Positions 24,628 to 33,313 of a stretch of DNA of 40,034 nucleotides are shown one piece after another. Under the pieces are notes generated by a model, which worked only from the letters and a program-made list of their open reading frames with translations, did no database searches and was not told the origin of the DNA. Each line of letters starts with the position of its first letter. Position 1 is the stretch's first letter. A program made the position numbers and the translations under genes. The stretch comes from Pseudonocardiaceae bacterium (GTDB lineage Bacteria; Actinomycetota; Actinomycetes; Mycobacteriales; Pseudonocardiaceae): assembly GCA_009379845.1 (NCBI GenBank), contig WHSZ01000057.1, positions 1 through 40,034 on the forward strand, in the 5' to 3' direction.

Positions 24628-25164
24628 ATGACGTCAGGAATGCGCACGATGACGGCGTTAGCCGTGAGCGGGTTGGCGATCGCCGGGTTAACGGCGGCCA
24701 GCAACGGCGCCGCTGTGGCGGGCGAACGAACCGAACAGGACCAGCAGGTGCCGGCGTGCCAGGGTGCCGACCTGTCCGTCGGAAAGGGCGAAACCCAGGC
24801 CGGGATGCACCAGCGCGGCATGGACATCGTGGTCACGAACACCGCGTGGCAGGCTTGCTCGATCGATGGCTACCCGACGGTGACGCTGCTCGACGCCGAC
24901 CACAACCCGGTGCGGACCAACGACGAATACGGCAGCACGTACTTCAAACAGGACCCGGGTGCGCGCCGGATCGTGCTCGAACCGGGCGAGAACGTGGCGA
25001 GTAACCTCGCCTACACGCATCCGACCGCTCCGGACGAGCCGCAGGTCACCGCCTCGCACCTGCGGATCCACACGCCGGGCGCCACGGAAGGCGAATTCGT
25101 CATACCGATCTACCGGACGCAGGTCTACCGGAGCGAAGTGACCGCGACAGCTCTGGCGCGGTAA
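24628..25164 (+). CDS. Secreted DUF4232 family protein
   Basis: 178-aa exported protein. A signal peptide covers about residues 1-32 (TMTALAVSGLAIAGLTAAS, AVA cleavage region). The mature part has the DUF4232 pattern: ACQGADLSV with a Cys, GMDIVVTNTAWQACSIDGYPTVTLLD with the partner Cys, and a late strand pair (LRIHTPGATEGEFVIPIY). Two cysteines likely form a disulfide. GAAGGGAG precedes ATG 24628. The family is common on the surface of actinomycetes; function unknown. Confidence 0.85.
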   Translation: MTSGMRTMTALAVSGLAIAGLTAASNGAAVAGERTEQDQQVPACQGADLSVGKGETQAGMHQRGMDIVVTNTAWQACSIDGYPTVTLLDADHNPVRTNDEYGSTYFKQDPGARRIVLEPGENVASNLAYTHPTAPDEPQVTASHLRIHTPGATEGEFVIPIYRTQVYRSEVTATALAR

Positions 25165-25208
25165 TCGCCGCGTGAGATCATCGGCCCCTCGAGGATGTGA
25201 GGTGGCCC

Positions 25209-26726
25209 ATGATCGACATGCGTTCCAGCACCGTCGCCGACGTGCTGCGTCGAAGTGCGGCTCGCGTACCGCAGCGGGTCGCGCTGCGCTTCGGTGACCG
25301 CGAGTGGACCTACGCGCGGCTGGATGCCGCGGTATCGAGGGCAGCGGCCGCGTTGCTGGGCCGCGGCCTGCGCAAGGGTGATCGGGTCGCGGCGTACGGC
25401 CGCAACTCGGACGCCTACCTGATCGGGTTTCTGGCCTGCGCGCGGGCCGGCCTCGTGCACGTACCGATCAACTACAACCTCGCGGGTGACGAGCTGCGCT
25501 ACCTGCTCGAGCAGTCCGGCAGCGGCGCAGTGCTTGTTGACCCGGATCTCGAGTCTAATGTGGACGCTTCGGAAGCTCCGGCGAACCGGCTCGCGCTGCG
25601 GGACGCGCCCGGCTCGTTGCTCGAGCTGGCGAACATCTCGGATCCGGCCGAGCTCGACGTCGAGGTCACCGACGGCGATCTCGTGCAGCTGCTCTACACC
25701 TCGGGTACCACGTCACGGCCGAAGGGCGCGATGATGAACCATCGCGCGTTGCTGCACGAGTACCTGTCCTGCCTCACCGCGCTCGATATGGCCGAGGACG
25801 ACGAACCGCTGCACGTGATGCCGCTCTACCACAGCGCGCAGATGCACGTCTTCCTGTTGCCCGCGTTGATGATCGGCGCCACCAACGAGCTGCTGGAAAC
25901 GCCCGACCCCTCGGACATCCTGCGCCGGATCGAACGGCACGGTCACCGGTCGTTCTTCGCCGCGCCCACGCTGTGGGTGGCACTCGCCAACCATCCCGAC
26001 TTCGCCGAGCGGGATCTTCGCTCGCTGCGCAAGGCGTACTACGGCGCCTCGATCATGCCGGTCCCGGTGCTGAACCGATTGCGCGAGGCGTTGCCGGAGC
26101 TGGGCTTCTACAACTGCTTCGGGCAATCCGAGATCGCCCCGCTCGCCACCGTGCTGCGGCCGGAGGAACACGCCGAGCGCGCGGATTCGGCGGGACGTCC
26201 GGTGTTGTTCGTTGAGCTGCGGGTGGTGGACACCGAGGGCAAGGACGTGCCGCCGGGGGAGCTGGGCGAGGTCGTCTACCGGTCGCCGCAGCTGTGCACG
26301 GGCTACTGGGACAAGCCGGAGGAGACTGCCGAGGCGTTCACCGGAGGCTGGTTTCACTCCGGCGACCTGGTGCGCCGCGACGAGGAGGGCTACATCTACG
26401 TGGTCGACCGGATCAAGGATGTGATCAACACGGGCGGGGTGCTCGTCGCCTCCCGTGAGGTGGAGGACGCGCTCTACACCCACCCCTCGGTGGGTGAAGT
26501 CGCGGTGATCGGCGTGCCCGACGAGAAGTGGATCGAGATCATCTCCGCGGTGGTGGTGCCGAAGGCCGAGGAGGACCGGGCCACCGAGGCCGAGCTGATC
26601 GAACACGTGAAGGGACAGCTCGCCTCCTTCAAGGCACCCAAACGGGTACACGTTGTCACCGAACTACCCCGCAACGCGTCGGGCAAGTTGCTCAAACGCG
26701 TGCTGCGGGACCAGTTCGCCGGCTGA
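25209..26726 (+). CDS. Acyl-CoA synthetase (FadD-like AMP-binding enzyme)
   Basis: 505-aa adenylate-forming ligase that activates a carboxylic acid, probably a fatty acid, to its CoA thioester. Motifs: P-loop YTSGTTSRPKGAMMNH, A4 region (ALDMAEDDEPLHVMPLYHSAQ), A5 YNCFGQSEIAP, A7 FHSGDLVRRDEEGYIYVVDR, and the A10 lysine in RNASGKLLKR. Length is normal. ATG 25209 follows GAGGTGG. The acid chain length cannot be told. It is a single gene between a secreted protein and dnaE1. Confidence 0.92.
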   Translation: MIDMRSSTVADVLRRSAARVPQRVALRFGDREWTYARLDAAVSRAAAALLGRGLRKGDRVAAYGRNSDAYLIGFLACARAGLVHVPINYNLAGDELRYLLEQSGSGAVLVDPDLESNVDASEAPANRLALRDAPGSLLELANISDPAELDVEVTDGDLVQLLYTSGTTSRPKGAMMNHRALLHEYLSCLTALDMAEDDEPLHVMPLYHSAQMHVFLLPALMIGATNELLETPDPSDILRRIERHGHRSFFAAPTLWVALANHPDFAERDLRSLRKAYYGASIMPVPVLNRLREALPELGFYNCFGQSEIAPLATVLRPEEHAERADSAGRPVLFVELRVVDTEGKDVPPGELGEVVYRSPQLCTGYWDKPEETAEAFTGGWFHSGDLVRRDEEGYIYVVDRIKDVINTGGVLVASREVEDALYTHPSVGEVAVIGVPDEKWIEIISAVVVPKAEEDRATEAELIEHVKGQLASFKAPKRVHVVTELPRNASGKLLKRVLRDQFAG

Positions 26727-26833
26727 GTCCGGAAGCCCGATTACGGCGTTATGTAAGCGATACTGGTAGATCTCGCCGAACTGGCGAGGGAGCGATCGGC
26801 GTGGGTCCAACGGACGCGGAGTGCGCCGAACTA

Positions 26834-26856
26834 ATGTCGGTGTTCGGCGCTAACCT
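26834..26856 (+). promoter_or_regulatory. RecA-NDp/PafBC-type DNA-damage promoter of dnaE1
   Basis: ATGTCGGTG (26834-26842), then exactly 8 nt, then TAACCT (26851-26856). The published LexA-independent mycobacterial damage promoter is TTGTCRGTG-N8-TAGggT; here eight of nine bases of the upstream box match, the spacer is exact, and the -10 keeps T1, A2 and T6. The predicted transcript start is about 26863, leaving a roughly 25-nt leader before the TTG start. Confidence 0.65.
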
Positions 26857-26887
26857 GTGGGGGCCGTAGCTCAGGGAGAAGATCGTC

Positions 26888-29800
26888 TTGTCGGATCAGT
26901 TCGTCCACCTACACGTGCACACCGAGTATTCGATGCTCGACGGCGCGGCGAAGATCGCGGCGCTGTTCACCGAAGCGAAACGCCTCGGAATGCCAGCGGT
27001 GGGGATGACCGATCACGGCAACATGTACGGCGCCGACGAGTTCTACCAGCAGGCGAAGAAGGCCGGCATCAAACCGATCATCGGCATCGAGGCGTACGTC
27101 GCACCGGGCAGCCGTTACCACAAGAAGCCGATCTTCTGGGGACAGAGCCACCAGCGCGGCACCGACGAGTACGGCGAGGGCGGTGACGTCTCCGGTGCCG
27201 GTGCGTATACCCACATGACGATGCTCGCGGAGAACGCGACCGGGCTGCGGAACCTGTTCCGGTTGTCCTCGCGTGCGAGCTTCGAGGGCTACTACCGGAA
27301 GCCCCGGATGGACCGGGACCTGATCTCCGAGCACGCCGAGGGGATCATCGCGACAACGGGCTGCCCCTCCGGCGAGGTGCAAACCCGGCTGCGTCTCGGC
27401 CAGCACGCCGAGGCGCTGCAGGCCGCGTCCGACTACCGGGACATCTTCGGCCAGGACAACTACTTCCTCGAGCTGATGGACCACGGCCTGCCGATCGAGC
27501 GCTCGGTGCGGGAAGGGCTGCTGGACATCGCCCGCCAGCTCAACCTCACCCCGCTGGCCACCAACGACAGCCACTACGTCACCAAGGACCAGGCCGATTC
27601 GCACGCCGCGTTGCTGTGCGTGCAGGCCGGTAAGACGCTCTCCGACCCGAACCGGTTCAAGTTCGACGGGGACGGCTACTACCTCAAGTCGGCCGAGGAG
27701 ATGCGCGAGTACTGGGATTCCGAGGTTCCCGGTGCCGCGGACGCCACCCTGCAGATCGCCGAGCGCGTACAGCCATACGACGAGGTGTGGGCGTTCGAAG
27801 ACCGGATGCCCCGGATCTCGGTCGGCGACGGCAAGACCGAGCGGGACGCGCTGGCCGACGAGGTCGAGCATTACCTGCCGAGCAGGTTCCCGAACGGCAT
27901 CAGCGGGGAGTACCGGGAGCGCATCAAGACAGAACTCGACGTGCTGGACACCAAGGGATACTGCGCGTACTTCCTGGTCGTCGGCGACGTGACACGGTGG
28001 GCGAAGTCGCAGGGCATCCACGTCGGCCCCGGTCGCGGTTCGGCCGCGGGATCGCTCTTGGCCTACGTCCTGCACATCACCGACCTCGACCCGCTGGAAC
28101 ACGGGCTGATCTTCGAGCGGTTCCTGAACCCGGAACGCGACTCGCCGCCGGATATCGACCTCGACTTCGACGACCGTCGCCGCGACGAGGTGTTGCAGTA
28201 CGCCATCGACAAGTACGGCCGCGACAAAGTCGCCCAGGTGATCACGTTCGGCACCATTAAGACCAAGGCGGCGATCAAGGACGCCGCGCGGGTGCACTAC
28301 GGCCAGCCCGGCTACGCGCTCGCTGACAAGATCACCAAGGCGCTGCCTCCGCCGGTGGCCGCCAAGGACATCCCGCTGTCCGGGATCGTGGACCCGGAAC
28401 ACGACCGCTACCAGGAGGCCGCCGAGGTGCGCAGCCTGGTCGAAACCGACCAGGAAGTCTCCACCATCTTCGACACCGCGCGCGGGCTGGAAGGCCTGAT
28501 CCGCAACGCCGGCGTGCACGCCTGCGCGGTGATCCTGTCGTCGCAGCCGTTGCTCGGCACCGTTCCGTTGTGGCAGCGCGACGACGGCTCCATCATCACC
28601 GGGTGGGACTACCCGTCCTGCGAGTCCATCGGGCTGCTGAAGATGGACTTCCTCGGGCTGTCCAACCTGACGATCCTCGGCGACGCGCTGGAAGCGGTGC
28701 GCGAGAACAGGGACACCGAGATCGATCTGTCCACGCTGACGCTGGACAACGAGGCCACCTACGAGCTGCTCGCCCGCGGCGAGGCGCTCGGCGTGTTCCA
28801 GCTCGAGGGTGCCGGCATGCGCGAACTGCTCAAGCGCCTCAAGCCGACCGCGTTCACCGACATCGTGGCCGCGAACGCGCTGTACCGGCCGGGTCCGATG
28901 GAGGTCGGCGCGCACCTCGACTACGCGGACCGGAAGAACGGTCGCAAGCCCATCGAGCCGATCCATCCCGAGCTGGAGACGGATCTCAAGGACATCCTGT
29001 CGGAAACCTACGGCCTGATCGTCTACCAGGAGCAGATCATGGCCATCGCGCAGCGGGTCGCCGGTTACAGCCTCGGACGAGCCGACATCCTGCGCCGCGC
29101 GATGGGTAAGAAGAAGAAGGAAGTCCTCGATCAGGAATTCGAGGGCTTCCAGCAGGGCATGCTCGACAAAGACTACTCCCACGAGGCCATCAACGCGCTG
29201 TGGACCACGGTGTTGCCGTTCGCTGGGTACGCGTTCAACAAGTCGCACGCCGCCGGCTACGCACTGGTCGCCTACTGGACCGCCTACCTGAAGGCGAACT
29301 ACCCGGCCGAGTACATGGCGGCGCTGCTGACCTCCAACGGGGACAACAAGGACAAGTCCGCGGTGTACCTGTCCGAGTGCCGCCGGATGGGCATCAAGGT
29401 GCTACCGCCGGACGTGAACGACTCCGGTCCCCGGTTCCGCGCGGTCGGCGACGACATCCGGTTCGGGCTGGGCGCGGTGCGCAACGTCGGCACCAACGTG
29501 GTCGACTCGATCCTCGCCACCCGGGACAACAAGGGCCGCTACACCAGCTTCTCCGACTTCGTGGAGAAATCCGAGATCGTCGCCTGCAACAAGCGGGTGC
29601 TGGAATCGCTGATCAAGGCGGGTGCGTTCGATTCGTTCGGCAACACCCGGCTGTCCCTCGTGCAGGTGCACGAGGAGGCCGTGGACGCGGTGATCGGGCT
29701 GAAGCGCCAGGAGGCGATGGGACAGTTCGATCTGTTCGGGGCCGGGGGAGCGGAGGAGACCTCGACCGGCTCCTCGCCACTCGCGCACCTGAAGTTCACG

Positions 29801-30451
29801 CCCGACGAGTGGCCGCGCAAGCAGCTGCTCGGCTACGAGCGGGAGATGCTCGGGCTCTACATCTCCGCGCACCCGCTGGACGGCGCGGAGAGGATCCTCC
29901 GCAAGCACGCGCCGAAGCCGATCGCGATGCTGCTCGCCGACCCGCCGAAGGAAGGTGAGGTGACGCTCGCCGGGATGATCTCCTCGCTGGAGCGGCGGGT
30001 GAACAAGCAGGGCGAGCCGTGGGCGATCGCCACCGTCGAGGATCTGGACGCGTCGATCGAGGTGCTGTTCTTCCCGAAGAGCTACTCGCTGTTCGCAGCC
30101 GAGCTCGCCGAAGACGCCGCGGTGGCGATCAAGGGAAGGGTGAACTGGCGGGACGACAAGATGTCGGTGTTCGGCTCGGGCATCGTTTCGCTTGACCTCA
30201 GCGATGCGGAGGCCGCACCCGATATGGCGCCGCCGTTCGTGCTGCTGTGCCGCTCGGAAAAGCTCGACCACGACGTCGTCGGCGAGCTCAAGCGCACCCT
30301 GATGGCGCACCGAGGGGACACGCCAGTGCACCTGAAACTGTGCGGCGGGCAGCGCACGCACACCCTCGCCGTCCCCGAGTACCCGGTGAAGGTCACCCCG
30401 TCGCTGCTCGGCGAACTCAAGAGCATCCCCGGCGTCGCCGTCGACGGGTAA
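26888..30451 (+). CDS. dnaE1: DNA polymerase III alpha subunit DnaE1
   Basis: 1187-aa replicative DNA polymerase, close to the 1184 aa of M. tuberculosis DnaE1. The N-terminal PHP domain is intact (HLHVHTEYSMLDGAAK, GMTDHGNMYG, TGCPSGEV, LATNDSHYV), consistent with a metal-binding proofreading exonuclease as in mycobacteria. The C-family catalytic motif PDIDLDFDD is near residue 422. GRGSAAGSLLAYVL, NKSHAAGYALVAYWTAYLK, a helix-hairpin-helix region and a C-terminal OB-fold follow. The start is TTG 26888 with AGGGAGAAG upstream. A damage-type promoter precedes it. Confidence 0.97.
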   Translation: MSDQFVHLHVHTEYSMLDGAAKIAALFTEAKRLGMPAVGMTDHGNMYGADEFYQQAKKAGIKPIIGIEAYVAPGSRYHKKPIFWGQSHQRGTDEYGEGGDVSGAGAYTHMTMLAENATGLRNLFRLSSRASFEGYYRKPRMDRDLISEHAEGIIATTGCPSGEVQTRLRLGQHAEALQAASDYRDIFGQDNYFLELMDHGLPIERSVREGLLDIARQLNLTPLATNDSHYVTKDQADSHAALLCVQAGKTLSDPNRFKFDGDGYYLKSAEEMREYWDSEVPGAADATLQIAERVQPYDEVWAFEDRMPRISVGDGKTERDALADEVEHYLPSRFPNGISGEYRERIKTELDVLDTKGYCAYFLVVGDVTRWAKSQGIHVGPGRGSAAGSLLAYVLHITDLDPLEHGLIFERFLNPERDSPPDIDLDFDDRRRDEVLQYAIDKYGRDKVAQVITFGTIKTKAAIKDAARVHYGQPGYALADKITKALPPPVAAKDIPLSGIVDPEHDRYQEAAEVRSLVETDQEVSTIFDTARGLEGLIRNAGVHACAVILSSQPLLGTVPLWQRDDGSIITGWDYPSCESIGLLKMDFLGLSNLTILGDALEAVRENRDTEIDLSTLTLDNEATYELLARGEALGVFQLEGAGMRELLKRLKPTAFTDIVAANALYRPGPMEVGAHLDYADRKNGRKPIEPIHPELETDLKDILSETYGLIVYQEQIMAIAQRVAGYSLGRADILRRAMGKKKKEVLDQEFEGFQQGMLDKDYSHEAINALWTTVLPFAGYAFNKSHAAGYALVAYWTAYLKANYPAEYMAALLTSNGDNKDKSAVYLSECRRMGIKVLPPDVNDSGPRFRAVGDDIRFGLGAVRNVGTNVVDSILATRDNKGRYTSFSDFVEKSEIVACNKRVLESLIKAGAFDSFGNTRLSLVQVHEEAVDAVIGLKRQEAMGQFDLFGAGGAEETSTGSSPLAHLKFTPDEWPRKQLLGYEREMLGLYISAHPLDGAERILRKHAPKPIAMLLADPPKEGEVTLAGMISSLERRVNKQGEPWAIATVEDLDASIEVLFFPKSYSLFAAELAEDAAVAIKGRVNWRDDKMSVFGSGIVSLDLSDAEAAPDMAPPFVLLCRSEKLDHDVVGELKRTLMAHRGDTPVHLKLCGGQRTHTLAVPEYPVKVTPSLLGELKSIPGVAVDG

Positions 30452-30476
30452 CGGCAGGCGGCACGGAGCCCGAGCG

Positions 30477-31328
30477 TCAGTTCGAGTCCTGCTTGAGCGC
30501 GGTGTCCACGGTCAGCGCGGAGGCAACCACCATGCTGCACAGCGGATCCTCCAGCGGGCGGTGGATCTGCACGACGTAGTTGTCCGCGCTGGTAAACGCC
30601 GCCCTCGCGAACCCCGCCCAGGTCTTGGTGATCTTGGCGACCTCGTTGCCACCCGCGTCCTGCACGGAGAAGTTCCAGGCTCGCCAGTTCTCCGCCTGAA
30701 TACCGCCAACCTGCTGCCCGTTCACCAGGAACGAGAACCTGATCTTGCCGAACACGTTCTCCTGGACGATTTCACCGAGCTGCGCGCCGTTCGGGTAGGT
30801 GATCAGCAGTTTGGATTTGAACACCTTGGCCGGGCGGGTGATCTGCAGCAGCGGAACGTGCCGCACGTCGCGCAGCTCGAACTTGTGCGTCATGAACTGG
30901 TCGTAGCTGCTGAACAGGCGCACCGCCTTCTTCAGTGCCGACTGGCCGATCTGCGCCACCGAACCGAGCTGCTGACCGTTCTGATCGAAGACCTGGTACT
31001 CGTTGGCCATCTCGATCAGCTTGCCCTTTTGGTTGACCACCAAGACCGGCTCGGTGAACAGGGTGCCGCCGCCACCACCGGCCACCGGGGCGCCGCCGGT
31101 GCTCTTCCGCACCTGCTGCTGGATCTTGCTCGGGTCGTGCGCGCTGTCGATGTTCAGCTCGAAGACTTCCGCGTCGCTGTGGCCGGGCTGATGCCCGGCC
31201 TGCCCCGGTGCCGGCCCACCCTGCGCGGGCTGCACGTGCTGCGTCCACTGCTGGCCGTCCCACCAGCGAACGAATCTCTGATCGGCCTGGTCGGGGTACC
31301 ACCCAGGTGGCGGCGCGGCAGCTGTCAT
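30477..31328 (-). CDS. DUF2510 plus phospholipid-scramblase-related protein
   Basis: 283-aa protein. Residues about 8-30 form the actinobacterial DUF2510 motif (GWYPDQADQRFVRWWDGQQWT), a linker rich in Gly, Pro and Gln follows, and the rest (about 90-280) is a scramblase/LURP-one-like beta-barrel fold: LVVNQKGKLIEMANEYQVFD, LFSSYDQFMTHKFELRD, VFGKIRFSFLVNGQQVGGI, YVVQIHRPLEDPL. There is no clear C-terminal transmembrane helix. ATG 31328 starts just before DUF2510. It diverges from the next gene with only 16 bp between start codons. Possible role in membrane or envelope lipid binding; unproven. Confidence 0.85.
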   Translation of the reverse strand: MTAAAPPPGWYPDQADQRFVRWWDGQQWTQHVQPAQGGPAPGQAGHQPGHSDAEVFELNIDSAHDPSKIQQQVRKSTGGAPVAGGGGGTLFTEPVLVVNQKGKLIEMANEYQVFDQNGQQLGSVAQIGQSALKKAVRLFSSYDQFMTHKFELRDVRHVPLLQITRPAKVFKSKLLITYPNGAQLGEIVQENVFGKIRFSFLVNGQQVGGIQAENWRAWNFSVQDAGGNEVAKITKTWAGFARAAFTSADNYVVQIHRPLEDPLCSMVVASALTVDTALKQDSN

Positions 31329-31344
31329 AACCCGCACTCTAACG

Positions 31345-32730
31345 ATGCGTCCGATCGTTGTGTGCCATTCTCGTTCGACAAGGGCGCGGAGAAGGGGATG
31401 GTTCACACTGACGGTGGTCGCGTTCGGGTTGGCCTGGTGGCTCGGGCTGTACCTCATCGCTCGCGATCCGGCGAAAGCGGTGCTGCGCCGGACCGGGATC
31501 GGGCTGCTCGGCTACGCCGTCGCGCTTGCCGCCGACGAGCTCGGAGTCGCCGGCGGCGTGCGGCTGGTGCTGCTGAGCGTGCCCGCGCTGGCGTGGAGCG
31601 GGGTGATCGTGCTGCTGATCCCGGGAAACCGGGCTGCCGCGCTCGATCGCTGGTGGGTGCGCGGGCTGCTGCCGCTGTTCGCCGCGGCCGCGATTCCGGT
31701 GCTGTTCGGCGCGCCCGCGCCGACCGGATACCTGCTGGACGCGGTGGTGCTGGTGCCGCTGCTGGTCGCCGTGGTGCTGCTCCCACTCGGCGGGCGTACC
31801 GCGGGGCCGCGGGTCGCCGCCCGGCTGGTGATCCTGGCCGGCCTGCTGTTCGGGCTCGGAGCCGCGCTGCTGCTGCTCGGCGTGCCCGGCGTGCCGCGCG
31901 CGCTGCTGGTACCCGCGATCGGCGCGGATCTCGTGTTGCTCGGCCTGTGTGTCGCCGTGCTGGATGCCTTCGAGGAAGGCGAAACGCTGCGCGCGGACAT
32001 GGTGCGTTCGTTGCTGGTCAGCGCGGGCACGGCGGTGCTCTTCGGCGGGCAGGTCGCGCTGGCGATGGTGCTCGGCGCGGCAGGCGGCGGGCTGAGCGCG
32101 CTGCTCTACGGGACGGTCGCCGCGGCGATCCTGGTCCAGGTTGTCGCCAACCCCATCCAGGCCGCGATCGATCGGTTGGCGTTCGCGTCCTCGCCACGGC
32201 TGTCCGCGCAGCGTGCCGAGCTGCGCGGCGTGGTGGACGCGTTGCCGAGGCGGGATGTCTCGGTTGCCCTCGCCTCTCTTGACGAGTCCGAGTTCGTTCG
32301 GCTCACTCGGCGCGCGCTGAGTCACTACGGCGATCTTGGCAAGCTGGTATCCAGCCCGCTGACCGGCCTCATCCAGATCGACCGGCGGCTCGCCGAACGT
32401 GGCGCCGGTGACGCGCCGCTCGAGCGCGCCGCGGAACTCAAAGCGTTGTTGCTGGAAAGCATCACCCGGCTGAAGCCGAAGGACGGGCAGTTCGGCACCA
32501 GCGAGGAATGGCGGTATTACAACGCGCTGTATTTCTACTACGTTGTCGGAATCCGTCCGTACAGCGTCCGGACCAAGCGGGAAAACCTGGACGAAACCGC
32601 GCGCAAGGCGCTTTCCTGGTTCGCCAATCAGGTGCCGGAGAGGACTTTGCACAATTGGCAGAACGCCGCGGCGAAACTCGTCGCGGCCGACCTGCGTGCC
32701 GGGCTGCCTGAGCCACAGCAGCGTCGCTGA
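31345..32730 (+). CDS. Polytopic membrane protein with unrecognised C-terminal domain
   Basis: 461 aa. About nine hydrophobic helices span residues 18-285, after which a soluble region of about 175 residues contains a dense aromatic segment (EEWRYYNALYFYYVVGIRP, YSVRTKRENLDETARKAL, FANQVPERTLHNWQNAAAKL). I do not recognise the family; the architecture resembles a sensor or regulator whose output domain is the C-terminal part. ATG 31345 lies 16 bp from the divergent start and lacks a ribosome-binding site, so translation may be leaderless or begin at GTG 31360. Confidence 0.65.
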   Translation: MRPIVVCHSRSTRARRRGWFTLTVVAFGLAWWLGLYLIARDPAKAVLRRTGIGLLGYAVALAADELGVAGGVRLVLLSVPALAWSGVIVLLIPGNRAAALDRWWVRGLLPLFAAAAIPVLFGAPAPTGYLLDAVVLVPLLVAVVLLPLGGRTAGPRVAARLVILAGLLFGLGAALLLLGVPGVPRALLVPAIGADLVLLGLCVAVLDAFEEGETLRADMVRSLLVSAGTAVLFGGQVALAMVLGAAGGGLSALLYGTVAAAILVQVVANPIQAAIDRLAFASSPRLSAQRAELRGVVDALPRRDVSVALASLDESEFVRLTRRALSHYGDLGKLVSSPLTGLIQIDRRLAERGAGDAPLERAAELKALLLESITRLKPKDGQFGTSEEWRYYNALYFYYVVGIRPYSVRTKRENLDETARKALSWFANQVPERTLHNWQNAAAKLVAADLRAGLPEPQQRR

Positions 32731-32739
32731 GCTGCGTAC

Positions 32740-32794
32740 TGGCAGCGGTTGGCAGTGTTTGTCGGTGTGCTGGCAGTGCCGCCGTGCCTAGCTT
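32740..32794 (+). promoter_or_regulatory. Helically phased TGGCAGTG direct repeats upstream of 4-TM gene
   Basis: Repeats start at 32740 (TGGCAGCG), 32750 (TGGCAGTG), 32760 (TGTCGGTG, degenerate) and 32771 (TGGCAGTG), with steps of 10, 10 and 11 bp. A TAGCTT hexamer at 32789-32794 could be the -10. Repeats on one DNA face ending shortly before a -10 resemble the arrangement bound by SARP/AfsR-type activators. No SARP gene is in the window. Confidence 0.5.
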
Positions 32795-32834
32795 CGAGTC
32801 GATCCCATCGCATACCGATTGACGAGGAGTTGAC

Positions 32835-33242
32835 ATGACGACGACTGCTTCCGAGGAGGCACGAATTACCCGGAACGACACGTTTCTGCGTAATGTTCTG
32901 AAATTGGACGCCGCCGCGACGGTCCCGGCTGGAATTCTGCTTGCCGCGTTGGCCGGCATGCTGGATTCGGTACTCGGGCTACCGGCCGGACTGCTGCTCG
33001 GCGTGGGCGGATTCTGCGTGCTCTACGGCGTCGCGGTGTTCTTCGTGGCTACCCGGAGCGTGCTCGCCAGGCCGGCGGTGCTGGCGATGATCGCGATCAA
33101 CCTGGTGTGGGTGCTCGACAGCGCCCTGATGCTGACCGTCGGTTGGTTCGACATCACCACCGCGGGCACGGTGGTGATCATCGGCTTGGCCGCGGCGGTG
33201 GGCGGGTTGGCCGCCCTGCAGGCATACGGCCTGCGTCGCTGA
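32835..33242 (+). CDS. Small four-helix membrane protein
   Basis: 135 aa. A short polar N-terminus (TTTASEEARITRNDTFLR) is followed by four hydrophobic helices, about residues 27-47, 52-71, 80-100 and 106-128. It resembles uncharacterised actinobacterial 4-TM proteins; no catalytic residues stand out. GAGGAG at 32822-32828 precedes ATG 32835. The repeat-bearing region before it is probably its promoter. Confidence 0.8.
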   Translation: MTTTASEEARITRNDTFLRNVLKLDAAATVPAGILLAALAGMLDSVLGLPAGLLLGVGGFCVLYGVAVFFVATRSVLARPAVLAMIAINLVWVLDSALMLTVGWFDITTAGTVVIIGLAAAVGGLAALQAYGLRR

Positions 33243-33248
33243 CCGGGG

Positions 33249-33300
33249 TTGCGCCCGTGTGGCGTTTGTTCTATAAGTTGTAGAACAAACGCCACACGGG
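33249..33300 (+). promoter_or_regulatory. GntR/YtrA promoter with 20-bp-stem operator hairpin
   Basis: TTGCGC (33249-33254), 17 bp, TATAAG (33272-33277) make a plausible promoter. Superimposed is a perfect 20-bp inverted repeat (33254-33273 / 33281-33300) around a 7-nt TAAGTTG centre, whose core TTGTTCTA...TAGAACAA is the AT-rich symmetrical type used by YtrA-subfamily GntR repressors. It lies directly before the GntR gene, pointing to autorepression. It could also terminate the upstream 4-TM gene. Confidence 0.65.
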
Positions 33301-33313
33301 TGTGGAGGCTCCG

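Noticed and set aside
26860..26887. Complete tRNA gene before dnaE1
   Set aside because: Only the first 15 nt resemble a tRNA; no anticodon or T arm follows.
26909..29248. 779-codon minus-strand open frame within dnaE1
   Set aside because: Val/Leu/Arg/His-rich antisense shadow of an intact polymerase gene.
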